Shown piece after piece: positions 36,286-44,825 of a stretch of DNA of 64,000 nucleotides. The DNA is from JANQGH01 sp039177555 (GTDB taxonomy: Bacteria; Pseudomonadota; Alphaproteobacteria; DSM-16000; Inquilinaceae), in assembly GCA_039177555.1 (NCBI GenBank), contig JBCDFV010000010.1, positions 1 to 64,000 of the forward strand. Direction: 5' to 3'. A program made the position numbers and the translations under genes. Under the pieces are notes generated by a model. It saw nothing but the letters and a program-made list of their open reading frames with translations, made no database searches and was not told the origin of the DNA. Numbering within the stretch: position 1 is the stretch's first letter; each line of letters begins with the position of its first letter.

Positions 36286-37107
36286 CTAACCACGCCCCAC
36301 CCAATCACCTATCCCTTGGTCGCCCACGCCGATGGTTTGCAGGCCCTTTTCGGCATCCGTGATGGCGCTTTCGATCAGGGCGTGCATGGCCTGCTCGGCC
36401 TGGTCGCCTTGACCGTCCAGGAAGGCATCGACGACACGACCGTGCAGTTTCAAAGTCTTGGCCAGTTCCGGCTGCTCGACCAGCGTCTTCGCCGCCCGCA
36501 TCTGTAGATCCATCAGCAGGCGCTGGGCGGCCTCGATTACGGCGAAAAGCTGTTCCAGGATTTCGTTGCCGGCCGCCGACAGCAAGGTGGCGTGGAAGTC
36601 GATGTCGGCATCGATGAAGGTCTCAAGGTCGCGTGCGGTGCGCATCCGGTCCCAGACGGCGCGCACCCGATCCCGGGCGGCATCGTCTGCCCTCTGCGTC
36701 GCGGATCTGACGGCGGCCGGTTCGACGATCAGCCGTACCTCCATCAAATCGCGCAACAGCGCCTCGCGACCGTCGGAATCGATGCGCCATTGCAGGACGT
36801 CGGGGTCCAACAGCCGCCAGTCATGCCGGGGCCGGACATGGGCGCCCGCCATCGGCCGGCTTTCGACCAGCCCCTTGGCCCGCAACACACGCAGGGCCTC
36901 GCGCACCACGGTGCGGCTGACTTGCAAATCGGTCATCAACTCCGCCTCGGTGGGCAGGGATTCGCCGGGCTGCCAGTTGCCGCCGACGATCTGCACACCC
37001 AGCGTATCGACGATGTCGGCATGCACGCCACGGCCGATATTGCCGCGTGCAAGGCGCCGGCGGCGGTCGACGCCGAAAGCCGGTGCGCGTCTTCTGGCGC
37101 CGCTCAC
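36286..37107 (-). CDS. FadR-subfamily GntR regulator (galactose cluster, DgoR-like)
   Basis: Protein of 273 residues. Winged helix: DTLGVQIVGGNWQPGESLPTEAELMTDLQVSRTVVREALRVLRAKGLVESRPMAGAHVRPR (about residues 35-96). FCD domain with DADIDFHATLLSAAGNEIL and LHGRVVDAFLDGQ. The GTG start overlaps the epimerase stop by 4 bp. It is embedded in the middle of the operon it probably controls; the 19-bp dyad in the divergent promoter is a candidate site. D-galactonate-type inducers would be expected by analogy to E. coli DgoR. Confidence 0.88.
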   Translation of the reverse strand: MSGARRRAPAFGVDRRRRLARGNIGRGVHADIVDTLGVQIVGGNWQPGESLPTEAELMTDLQVSRTVVREALRVLRAKGLVESRPMAGAHVRPRHDWRLLDPDVLQWRIDSDGREALLRDLMEVRLIVEPAAVRSATQRADDAARDRVRAVWDRMRTARDLETFIDADIDFHATLLSAAGNEILEQLFAVIEAAQRLLMDLQMRAAKTLVEQPELAKTLKLHGRVVDAFLDGQGDQAEQAMHALIESAITDAEKGLQTIGVGDQGIGDWVGRG

Positions 37108-38024
37108 GCCGCCGCCTCCAGTGCGAAGGCCAGCCACCAAGTGTGTTGCTCGCCCGGCGAAAGAACGGTGTGCCGGCCCAAGGCCTGCGCGGAGAGGAGA
37201 TCGTCGGCGGGGGCCGTTGTCGGCTCGAACGCGACCTGGTGGACGGGCTCCTCATCGGGCCAGCCGCCATAGTCCAGCCAGATGCCAAGCGCACCGATCA
37301 AATCGCGCTGCCAGGTCAGCACCAGGCGACCGTCCGCGCCTTCGACCGTGACGTCGCTTGGCAGAGCGGCATCGCAATAGAGCTTGGCGGCAAATCCGCT
37401 TTCCATGGCGTGGACATGCGAGAGATCGATCGACTGGTCGTTGATGTTAGCAGTTGGCCAGTCCATTGCGGACAGCGAGGCAACTTTGCCGCACGCCTTT
37501 GCGTAGGTTGCCGACGCCTTGTCGACGCCCGGCAGCCCGATCCTCTCGCCGGGGCGGAGCGCCAGCAGCGGATGCGCCGACCACAGGTAGGCGAGATCGC
37601 GATCGCCTGGGTTTTCCAAGGTGTAGGTGGCCTTCACTCCATCTTCGTCCAAGACGAGCCGGCGCGAGAAGATGAAATCAGCATGATCGAACGTCGTGGT
37701 GACCACGTCATCCTCGGACTCAACGCACCACGGCCGCCCCCAAAGCGCGCCGTGGTCACGGGTCGCCGGCGGCCAGCTCGCGCCCGCCCAGGGTGCCACG
37801 GTCGGAAAGCACTCGTCCCAGCCATAGGCCTGGGGTCCGCCGAACACCGCGTCGCCGCCGGCCGCCTCCGTCGGAGTACCCGTGACCAGCCAGTTGCGGC
37901 CGCTGCGCTTGTCCGTCAGTTCGATGATCTTGGCGCCATAGTCCGGCACGACCGCGACGCGCACGGTCTCGTTTTCGATGCGAACGACATCGAACGGGCC
38001 ATGCGTGTCGGTGGCCTGGATCAC
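37104..38024 (-). CDS. Aldose 1-epimerase-like protein
   Basis: Protein of 306 residues in the galactose mutarotase-like superfamily. Visible are VAVVPDYGAKIIELTDKRSGRNWLV, FGGPQAYGWDECFPTVAPW, the His in YLWSAHPLLAL and the C-terminal HQVAFEPTTAPADDLLSAQ with the putative catalytic Glu. It would interconvert anomers of the imported sugar so the dehydrogenase gets the right one. A GTG start overlaps the permease stop by 4 bp; a start 63 nt upstream is less likely. Confidence 0.8.
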   Translation of the reverse strand: MIQATDTHGPFDVVRIENETVRVAVVPDYGAKIIELTDKRSGRNWLVTGTPTEAAGGDAVFGGPQAYGWDECFPTVAPWAGASWPPATRDHGALWGRPWCVESEDDVVTTTFDHADFIFSRRLVLDEDGVKATYTLENPGDRDLAYLWSAHPLLALRPGERIGLPGVDKASATYAKACGKVASLSAMDWPTANINDQSIDLSHVHAMESGFAAKLYCDAALPSDVTVEGADGRLVLTWQRDLIGALGIWLDYGGWPDEEPVHQVAFEPTTAPADDLLSAQALGRHTVLSPGEQHTWWLAFALEAAA

Positions 38025-39088
38025 GCCTTGTCGCCGGTCGAGGCGATGGCGCGGGCCTGCATGCGTTCGGCGCGCACCATGCGCCACTGGCCGATGGCAA
38101 CGGCGATGATCAAGAGCAGGCCCTTGGCCACGAGCTGATAGAAGGTGGCGATGCCCATCAGGTTCATGCCGTTGCTCAACGTGCCGATCAACACCACGGC
38201 CAGCATGGTGCCAGCGATCGTGCCCTTGCCGCCGGCCAGGATGGCGCCGCCCAGGAAGACGGCCGTGATGGCCTCCAACTCCAAGCCTTGCGTGCCGGAG
38301 GCCGGCTGGCCGGAACTGGTGCGCGCCGTCACGATCACCCCGGCGAGGCCGGCCAGGGCGCCGGAGGCGGAGTACATCATGAACTTCATGCGCGTCAGGT
38401 TGATGCCCGCCAGCCGCGCGGCCGTGGGGTTGCCGCCCATGGCGTAGACTGACCGGCCGAACACCGAATAGCGCAGGACGAAATGGGCGATGATGGCGAC
38501 GCCGACCAGGATGACCAGCGGCACCGGTATGCCTGGGAAGTTCTCGCTGGCGAACAGCCGGCCGACGCCCAGCCAGACAAATTCCGGGTCTAGTACGCCG
38601 ATCGACCGACCACCCGGCGCGATCAGAAAGGCGAGCCCCCGGAAGGCAGAAAAGGTGGCCAGGGTCGCGATCACCGGATTGACCCGCAGGAAGGTGATGA
38701 CGGCGGCGTTGACCAGCCCCAACGCGGCCCCGGCGGCAATGCCGCCCGCGACACTGCCGATCTCGGTTCCGTACTGGGTGATGATCAGGGCGGAGACCAC
38801 CGAGGCCACGCCGGCGATGGACCCGACGGAGATGTCCAGCCCGGCGGAGACGATGACGATCGTCACGCCGATCGCGACCAGGCCGACGACCGAGATGTTC
38901 TGACCGATGTTCAACAGGTTGCGGGTCTGGAAGAAGGCGTCGGTCTGCGAGGCGATCAGGGCGACCAGAATGGCCAGCGCAATGATCAGCGACAGGTTTT
39001 CGGGCCCGACCGCGTTGGTCATGCGCTTCAGCGCGCCGGGCGCGCGAGGGGCTGGCCGACGCCCGGGTTCGGCGGAACTGCTATCCAT
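38021..39088 (-). CDS. Sugar ABC transporter permease (RbsC/AraH type), galactose cluster
   Basis: Protein of 355 residues. About ten hydrophobic segments are present, with VGLVAIGVTIVIVSAGLDISVGSIAGVA, GRSVYAMGGNPTAARLAGINLTRMK and LGGAILAGGKGTIAGTMLAVVLIGTLSNGMNLMGI. This is typical of CUT2 permeases. It has an N-terminal cytoplasmic tail of about 30 residues. It lies 21 bp downstream of its ATPase. Confidence 0.93.
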   Translation of the reverse strand: MDSSSAEPGRRPAPRAPGALKRMTNAVGPENLSLIIALAILVALIASQTDAFFQTRNLLNIGQNISVVGLVAIGVTIVIVSAGLDISVGSIAGVASVVSALIITQYGTEIGSVAGGIAAGAALGLVNAAVITFLRVNPVIATLATFSAFRGLAFLIAPGGRSIGVLDPEFVWLGVGRLFASENFPGIPVPLVILVGVAIIAHFVLRYSVFGRSVYAMGGNPTAARLAGINLTRMKFMMYSASGALAGLAGVIVTARTSSGQPASGTQGLELEAITAVFLGGAILAGGKGTIAGTMLAVVLIGTLSNGMNLMGIATFYQLVAKGLLLIIAVAIGQWRMVRAERMQARAIASTGDKA

Positions 39089-39109
39089 TCGTTTTCACTC
39101 TATTTGGCA

Positions 39110-40624
39110 TTACACGGCCAACGCCGGTTCAGCGTCGTGGGCCATGGCGAGGCGCAGGATCGCTTCTTCCGACGCCTCCTGTCGGCTCAGTTCTCCGGCG
39201 ATCGTGCCGCCGCGCATCACCAGGATGCGGTCGGCGAGGCCCAGAAGTTCCGGCATCTCCGACGAGATCAGCAGGATCGCGATGCCGCCGGATGCCAGCT
39301 CGTCGATCAGCCGGTAGATCTCCGCCTTGGCCCCGACATCGATGCCGCGTGTGGGCTCGTCGAGGATCAGCACGGCCGGGCGCGCGGCCAGCCAGCGGGC
39401 CAGCACGACCTTTTGCTGGTTGCCGCCCGACAGCTTGCCGACCTCTTGATCCAGCGACGGGGTCTTGACCTCAAGCTTGCCGACCAGCGGCGCGCCGGTC
39501 GCGGTCATGACCGACGGGCTGACGATGCCGAAGCACGACAGCCGAGAGAGGATGGCCAGGACGGTGTTTTCCAGAACGCTGCGGACCAGCACCAGGCCCT
39601 CGCCGCGTCGGTCCTCGGGCGCCAGCCCGATGCCGGCCGCAATGGCATCGCTGGGGTGATGGGTTACCAGCGCCTTGTCGTTGATCGAAACCGTGCCGCC
39701 ATCCCGACCGTATTCGCCGAACAGAACCTTCGCCAGCTCCGTCCGACCGGCCCCGATCAGTCCCGCCAGGCCCAGGACCTCGCCCGCCCGGATCTCGAAC
39801 GAGATGTCGTGGTGCCACCGGCTGGACAGGTTCGTGACCTGCAACACGACCTGGTCCCGGATGGCATGGTCGCGGGTGAACAGGTCGGTCAGGTTGCGCC
39901 CGACCATCATGGCGACGATTTCGCTCTCGGTCGTGTCGGCCGCCTGCCGGACGCCGACCAGCCTGCCGTCGCGCAGCACGGCGATCCGGTCGGCGATCTG
40001 CATGATCTCGTGCAGCCGATGAGAAACATAAATGATACCAATGCCTTGCTGGCGCAATTGATCAACTAACTTGAACAATAACGCGGCCTCGTCGTCGGTT
40101 AAGGACGAGGTCGGCTCATCCAGCGCCAAGACCTTCAGGCCGGGCTTTAGCGCGCGCAGGATTTCGACGATATGGCGCTGGGCTGGAGACAAGCTGGAAC
40201 CCAACGCATCCGCATCGACAAACCCTTCGAAACCATAGTCTTGAAGGGCCTTGTTGGTACGCCGCCGCAGTTCGCGGAAGTCGACGAAGCCTCGCCGCTT
40301 CGGCAACTCGCCAACGAAGACATTCTCCGCCACGGTGATGTGGGGGATGATTTCGGGTTCTTGATAGATCACCCGGATGCCGGCGGTGCGGGCATCCTTG
40401 GGACCGTGGAACCGGACCGGCTCGCCGTCCAACGTGACGGTACCGGCATCGGCGTGGTAATCACCGCTGAGGATCTTCAACAGCGTCGACTTGCCGGCGC
40501 CGTTCTCGCCCATGAAGGCGACGACCTCGCCGCCATAAACCTCCAGCGAGACATCCGACAGCGCCCGAACATTGGGAAACGCCTTGTCGATGTTGGCGAC
40601 CTGCAGGATCGGCGCATCCGGCAT
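39110..40624 (-). CDS. Sugar ABC transporter ATP-binding protein (RbsA/AraG type), galactose cluster
   Basis: Protein of 504 residues, two fused ABC modules. First: GENGAGKST, LSPAQRHIVEILRAL (a divergent signature), LALDEPTSSL. Second: AGLIGAGRTEL, LSGGNQQKVVLARWL, LILDEPTRGIDVG. Family-typical length. It is encoded between the binding protein and the permease. Confidence 0.94.
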   Translation of the reverse strand: MPDAPILQVANIDKAFPNVRALSDVSLEVYGGEVVAFMGENGAGKSTLLKILSGDYHADAGTVTLDGEPVRFHGPKDARTAGIRVIYQEPEIIPHITVAENVFVGELPKRRGFVDFRELRRRTNKALQDYGFEGFVDADALGSSLSPAQRHIVEILRALKPGLKVLALDEPTSSLTDDEAALLFKLVDQLRQQGIGIIYVSHRLHEIMQIADRIAVLRDGRLVGVRQAADTTESEIVAMMVGRNLTDLFTRDHAIRDQVVLQVTNLSSRWHHDISFEIRAGEVLGLAGLIGAGRTELAKVLFGEYGRDGGTVSINDKALVTHHPSDAIAAGIGLAPEDRRGEGLVLVRSVLENTVLAILSRLSCFGIVSPSVMTATGAPLVGKLEVKTPSLDQEVGKLSGGNQQKVVLARWLAARPAVLILDEPTRGIDVGAKAEIYRLIDELASGGIAILLISSEMPELLGLADRILVMRGGTIAGELSRQEASEEAILRLAMAHDAEPALAV

Positions 40625-40661
40625 TGTGGCGGCGGCCCGTCAGTCGGCGAGAGGGTTGGCG

Positions 40662-40681
40662 GGGGCGCCAGACGACGCCCC
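40662..40681 (-). terminator. Intercistronic GC hairpin after the galactose-cluster binding protein
   Basis: Arms GGGGCG / CGCCCC with an 8-nt loop lie in the 68-bp space between the binding protein stop and the ATPase start. The stem is short, but the position matches the stronger hairpins after the other two binding-protein genes. Confidence 0.4.
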
Positions 40682-40692
40682 TGCCCGTTGGC

Positions 40693-41694
40693 CTAGTTGC
40701 ACTGGAAGTACTCTTGATAGGTCTCCGGCGTGACGATGGTGGTGTTGGCCACGGTCATCGGCGGCAATGGCGTGCCGTCATTGATGTTCGCGGCCAGCAC
40801 GTCGGCGGCCGCCGCACCGACGTCGACACCGCTGATGTAGAGCGCGGCCCGGAAGCCGGTGTCCAGCCCAGCCTCCCACGGACGGCAAGCCTCATAGGCG
40901 CCGAGGCCGACACCGATGATGTCGTCGGTCGTCACGCCGGCGGCATAGAGCGCGTTCAAGGTGCCCAGGACGCCCTCGTCATTGCAGGCGAAGACGACCC
41001 AGCGGTCGACCTCCGGATGGGCGGTGATCACCGGTCCGGCGACCTGCAAGGCGGAGTCGGCCGTGCCCTCGTACGGCACGGCGAAGATCTGATCTTCCGT
41101 CACGCCGACGCCCATGACCTGCGCGCGCGAGGCGTTGGTGCGGTCGTTGCAGACAGAGAGGGTCTGCACCTCGGTGCTGAGCACGCCGAGCGTCACGTCG
41201 GAGTCGTTCAGCCAGCCCGATTCTTCCAACAGCGCGGCCGCCGCCTCGCCGACCTTGTTGCCCATGTCGGTGCCGTCGAAGCCGACGAACGGCACGGAAT
41301 TGCCGTCGGCATCCTGGATGCTGTCATCCGTGGCCACCAGCGGGATGCCCGCCTCCGCCGCCGCGCGCGCCACCGCCGGCCCGATGGCCTGGTCCGGCAC
41401 GGTGATGGCGATGCCGGCCGCGCCTTGGGCAATGGCGTCGTTGACGGTGTTGATGGCCAGATTGGCGTCGAGTTCGACATTGAACGTCCTGGCCTCGAAG
41501 CCTAGCGCCTCAGCCTCGGCGATGAAGCCATCGGACTGGTCGATGAAATATTGCTGGGTGCCGCTCTTGTAGATCGCGATCAGCAGGTTTTCCTGCGCCG
41601 TGGCAGTTGCGCCGAGCGCAACCGAACCGCCAAGCGCCGTGGCCAGCAACACGGCCTTGGTTGTGTTCAACTTAAAGCGTTTCGTGAACTGCAT
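40693..41694 (-). CDS. Sugar ABC transporter substrate-binding protein (AraF-like)
   Basis: Protein of 333 residues. Signal peptide with TKAVLLATALGGSVALGATATAQ, then a type I sugar-binding fold: GFIAEAEALGFEARTFNVE, GAAGIAITVPDQAIGPAVARAAAEAGIPLVATDDSI, VPFVGFDG, and VVFACNDEGVLGTLNAL. Overall similarity is to L-arabinose-binding protein AraF, which also binds D-galactose. GGGAGG precedes the ATG at 41694; an earlier in-frame start lacks support. First gene of the leftward galactose operon. Confidence 0.92.
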   Translation of the reverse strand: MQFTKRFKLNTTKAVLLATALGGSVALGATATAQENLLIAIYKSGTQQYFIDQSDGFIAEAEALGFEARTFNVELDANLAINTVNDAIAQGAAGIAITVPDQAIGPAVARAAAEAGIPLVATDDSIQDADGNSVPFVGFDGTDMGNKVGEAAAALLEESGWLNDSDVTLGVLSTEVQTLSVCNDRTNASRAQVMGVGVTEDQIFAVPYEGTADSALQVAGPVITAHPEVDRWVVFACNDEGVLGTLNALYAAGVTTDDIIGVGLGAYEACRPWEAGLDTGFRAALYISGVDVGAAAADVLAANINDGTPLPPMTVANTTIVTPETYQEYFQCN

Positions 41695-41800
41695 TCTCGT
41701 CCTCCCGGATGGTCGGCTTACCGGACACTGGGACCCATCCCTCAAGCGTCGGCGCCGTTGGTTAGAGCAGCAAAAAAGGACTTCCCTTCAGGAAGATCAT

Positions 41801-41819
41801 CAGTTTATATGATAATCTG
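41801..41819. promoter_or_regulatory. 19-bp dyad in the galactose divergent promoter
   Basis: CAGTTTATATGATAATCTG is an inverted repeat of form CAG-N-TTAT-NNN-ATAA-N-CTG, with all seven paired positions per arm matching. It is 107 bp before the binding-protein start (left) and 67 bp before the dehydrogenase start (right), in the only AT-rich stretch of the 191-bp gap. It is a good candidate operator for the DgoR-like regulator in the same cluster. Confidence 0.6.
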
Positions 41820-41885
41820 TCAAAGTCAACGGACCGAGAGCCTCCCAAGCCCCGTCCATTCCAGCCTGCGTTGGGGACCGCGTCC

Positions 41886-42680
41886 ATGAATCGACCAGCC
41901 GGGGAACGGCCGATAGGCAAACGACTGACCGCAAAGACCGCGATCGTCACCGGCGCCGGCCAGGGCATCGGCGAGGCAATCGCCCGCCGCTTCGTCGACG
42001 AGGGCGCCGCGGTTGTCGTTGCGGACGTGAATGGGGAGACAGGGCGGGCCGTCGCCGGTTCGCTGGAACGCGCGCTGTTCGTCGAAACGGATGTCAGCGA
42101 TCCGGCGTCGGTCGCGGCGATGGTCGACGAGACCGTCCGCGTCCTCGGACCGCCGGACATCCTGGTGAACAATGCTGGCATTGCCGTCTTCGGCGACCCG
42201 CTGGAGATCACGGAAGATGACTGGCATCGTTGCTTTTCGGTCGACCTCGACGGTGTCTGGCATTGTTGTCGGCAGGTGCTGCCGCATCTGCTGGATCGCG
42301 GCGCGGGCGCGATCGTCAACATCGCCTCGAACCATGCCTTTCAGATCATCCCGCACACCTTCCCCTACCCGGTGGCCAAGCATGGCGTGCTGGGGCTGAC
42401 CCGCTCGCTGGCGATCGAGTACGCCGATCGCGGCATCCGCATCAACGCGATCTCGCCCGGCTATATCGAGACGCCGATCGCCGACTGGTATTTCGGCCAG
42501 CAGCCGGACCCGGCGGCAGCGCGACGGCAAACGGAAGACATGCAGCCCGTGAAGCGTCTGGGCCTGCCTGATGAGGTTGCCGCTGTCGCCGCTCTGATGG
42601 CCTCGGACGAAGCCAAGTTCATGATCGGAGCCAACATCGTCATCGATGGCGGCCTGTCGATCCGCCTGCACGACGCGTGA
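41886..42680 (+). CDS. SDR family sugar 1-dehydrogenase (probable galactose/arabinose dehydrogenase)
   Basis: Protein of 264 residues. TGAGQGIGEAIA cofactor loop, NNAG at VNNAGIAVFG, catalytic Ser in NIASNHAF and Tyr/Lys in YPVAK, then ISPGYIETPI. It should oxidise the sugar to its lactone at the start of the De Ley-Doudoroff pathway; that role is inferred from the lactonase and dehydratase genes that follow. ATG at 41886 with GGGGA 8 nt upstream; another ATG 15 nt earlier. Confidence 0.85.
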   Translation: MNRPAGERPIGKRLTAKTAIVTGAGQGIGEAIARRFVDEGAAVVVADVNGETGRAVAGSLERALFVETDVSDPASVAAMVDETVRVLGPPDILVNNAGIAVFGDPLEITEDDWHRCFSVDLDGVWHCCRQVLPHLLDRGAGAIVNIASNHAFQIIPHTFPYPVAKHGVLGLTRSLAIEYADRGIRINAISPGYIETPIADWYFGQQPDPAAARRQTEDMQPVKRLGLPDEVAAVAALMASDEAKFMIGANIVIDGGLSIRLHDA

Positions 42681-42711
42681 GCGCGCAGACAATCATGAAC
42701 GGGAGGAGAAG

Positions 42712-43635
42712 ATGACCACGGCCGAATGCGTCGTCGACTGCCGCAACCATCTGGGCGAAGGCGCCTATTGGGATGCCGAGCGCGGGCTCTTGTGGTGGCT
42801 GGACGTGCCGATGCCGTCCAAGCTGTTCGCGCTCGACCCGATCAGCGGCACCGTCACCAGCCACGACATGCCGGAGATGATCACCAGCCTCTGCCGCCGT
42901 GCCGGCCGGGACAGCTTTCTGATCGCATCCCACGGCGGCTTGAACTTCTGGGACGAAGCGTCGGGCCTGAGGCACGTGCTGCGGCCGGAGCCGGACAAGC
43001 CGTTCAACCGCTGCAATGACGGGGCGGCCGACGCGCAGGGCCGGTTTTGGTTCGGCACGATGCAGAACAACCTGGCCCCGAACGGCGCGCCGATCGACCT
43101 GGTCGAGGCCAGCGGCACGCTTTATCGCCTTGACGCCGACATGTCGCTGCACGCCATGGAGACGGACATCCTGATCTCCAACACGGTGTGCTGGAGCCCG
43201 GATCGCGCCACGATGTATTTCTGCGACACGGCAACCGGCTGGATCTCGGCTTATGATTTCGACGAGGCCGCCGGCACGATCGCCAACAAGCGCCAGTTCG
43301 CGTCATTCGATCGCGGCGTGCCGGACGGCTCGACGGTCGACGCCGAGGGCGGGCTGTGGAATGCGCGCTGGGACGGTAGCTGCGTCGTGCGTTTTGCGCC
43401 GGACGGTTCGGTCGATCGTGTGATCGAGGTGCCCTGCCCGCTGGTCACGAGCTGTGCCTTCGGCGGCGCCGACCTGGACACGCTGTTCATCACGACCGCC
43501 AGATACTTGCAGGATGACGACGCCCTTGCGGAGACGCCACAGGCCGGTGGTTTGTTCGCAGTCAAACCCGGAGTGAGGGGCATGCCGGACGGTCGATTCG
43601 CCGGTTACAAGCCCGCAGCCGTTCCCTCGGCCTGA
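42712..43635 (+). CDS. SMP-30/gluconolactonase family lactonase (galactose cluster)
   Basis: Protein of 307 residues with NHLGEGAYWDAERGLLWWLDV (N-terminal metal Glu), CNDGAADAQGRFWFGTM, SNTVCWSPDRATMYFCDT and VPDGSTVDAEGGLWNARWDGSCVVR. These carry the usual Glu, Asn, Asn and Asp ligands. It would hydrolyse galactono-lactone from the dehydrogenase. GGAGGAG lies just before the ATG at 42712. It is about as long as the paralogue at 26920-27816 but distinct in sequence. Confidence 0.89.
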   Translation: MTTAECVVDCRNHLGEGAYWDAERGLLWWLDVPMPSKLFALDPISGTVTSHDMPEMITSLCRRAGRDSFLIASHGGLNFWDEASGLRHVLRPEPDKPFNRCNDGAADAQGRFWFGTMQNNLAPNGAPIDLVEASGTLYRLDADMSLHAMETDILISNTVCWSPDRATMYFCDTATGWISAYDFDEAAGTIANKRQFASFDRGVPDGSTVDAEGGLWNARWDGSCVVRFAPDGSVDRVIEVPCPLVTSCAFGGADLDTLFITTARYLQDDDALAETPQAGGLFAVKPGVRGMPDGRFAGYKPAAVPSA

Positions 43636-43647
43636 GGAGCCATCAAC

Positions 43648-44811
43648 ATGAAGATCACCGAGGTCAAGACCTGGCTTGTCGAGGGTGTGAAGTACAATTG
43701 GACGTTCGTTAAGATCTTTACCGACGAAGGCCATACCGGCGTCGGCGAGGCCACGAACTGGCCCGGCAGCCCGATCATCGAGGCGGCGGCCCAGCACACC
43801 GGCCAGCGCATCATCGGCCTCGACCCCATGCGCACGGACTTTATCTGGACCAAGCTCTATCGCGATCTGAACTGGATCGGCCCCTACGGCGCCAGCCTGT
43901 GCGCCATCAGCGGCATCGACATGGCGCTGTTGGATCTGAAGGCCAAGGTGCTGGGCGTGCCGATGGTCGAGCTGTTGGGCGGCCGCTATCGCGACAGCAT
44001 CCTGCTCTACGCCAATTACTGGTTCCTGGAGGGCGACGGCACGCCGGAGGACTACTCAAGGCAGGCCAAGATCATCCGTGACAAAGGCTTCACCGGCTGC
44101 AAGTTCGATCCGTTCGCCCACACCTCGTACCTCTATGGCGATCATCTGTCGACGAACCTGTCGTTGAGCCGCGAACAGGAGGACCATGCGCTGGCAATAG
44201 CCGTTGCGGTGCGCGACGCCATGGGCCCGGACGCGGACATCATGATCGAAACCCACGCCATGCTGAACCTGCAGACCGCAGTGAAGATGGCGCGCCGCAT
44301 GGCCGATCTGGACATCACCTGGTTTGAGGAACCGGTCGGCCCGGAGAACGTGAACACGCTGGCGGAGGTCCGGCGGCGCCTCGACTCGGCGATCACCGTC
44401 TGCGTCGGCGAGCGGCACTATACGCGTGCCGGCATCCTGCCGGTTCTGGAGCGGCAGATCTGCGACATCGTCATGCCCGACGTCACGCGCTGCGGCGGCC
44501 CGTCGGAACTGAAGCGCATGGCGACGCTGGCCGAGGCCTACGGCGCTCTGATCGCGCCGCACAATCCCAACGGCCCGTTATCGACCCTGGCGTCGGCCCA
44601 GGTCTGCGCCAGCATCCCCAACCTGTTCCGGCAGGAATTCATGGTTCAGGACGTGCCTTGGCGCGACACGGTGATCAGCCATCCGCTCGATATCCGCGAC
44701 GGCCACCTGCATCTCAGCGATCGGCCCGGCCTGGGCGTCGACCTGATCGAATCGGAGATGGAGGCCCATCCCGGCATCCGCGATCTCGACCGCGACGGCT
44801 TCTACGTCTAG
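43648..44811 (+). CDS. Galactonate dehydratase-like enolase superfamily enzyme
   Basis: Protein of 387 residues of the mandelate racemase/muconate lactonizing group. Capping domain with VKTWLVEGVKYNWTFVKIFTDEGHTGVGEAT, then GIDMALLDLKAKVLGVP, acidic metal ligands around IMIETHAM, WFEEPVGPEN and VGERHYTRAG, and catalytic His in APHNPNGPL. Length matches DgoD (382). It converts D-galactonate to KDGal, the substrate of the kinase in the neighbouring operon. GAGGAG ribosome site precedes the ATG. It could also accept arabinonate or fuconate. Confidence 0.87.
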   Translation: MKITEVKTWLVEGVKYNWTFVKIFTDEGHTGVGEATNWPGSPIIEAAAQHTGQRIIGLDPMRTDFIWTKLYRDLNWIGPYGASLCAISGIDMALLDLKAKVLGVPMVELLGGRYRDSILLYANYWFLEGDGTPEDYSRQAKIIRDKGFTGCKFDPFAHTSYLYGDHLSTNLSLSREQEDHALAIAVAVRDAMGPDADIMIETHAMLNLQTAVKMARRMADLDITWFEEPVGPENVNTLAEVRRRLDSAITVCVGERHYTRAGILPVLERQICDIVMPDVTRCGGPSELKRMATLAEAYGALIAPHNPNGPLSTLASAQVCASIPNLFRQEFMVQDVPWRDTVISHPLDIRDGHLHLSDRPGLGVDLIESEMEAHPGIRDLDRDGFYV

Positions 44812-44825
44812 CCGATTAGGCGCCG

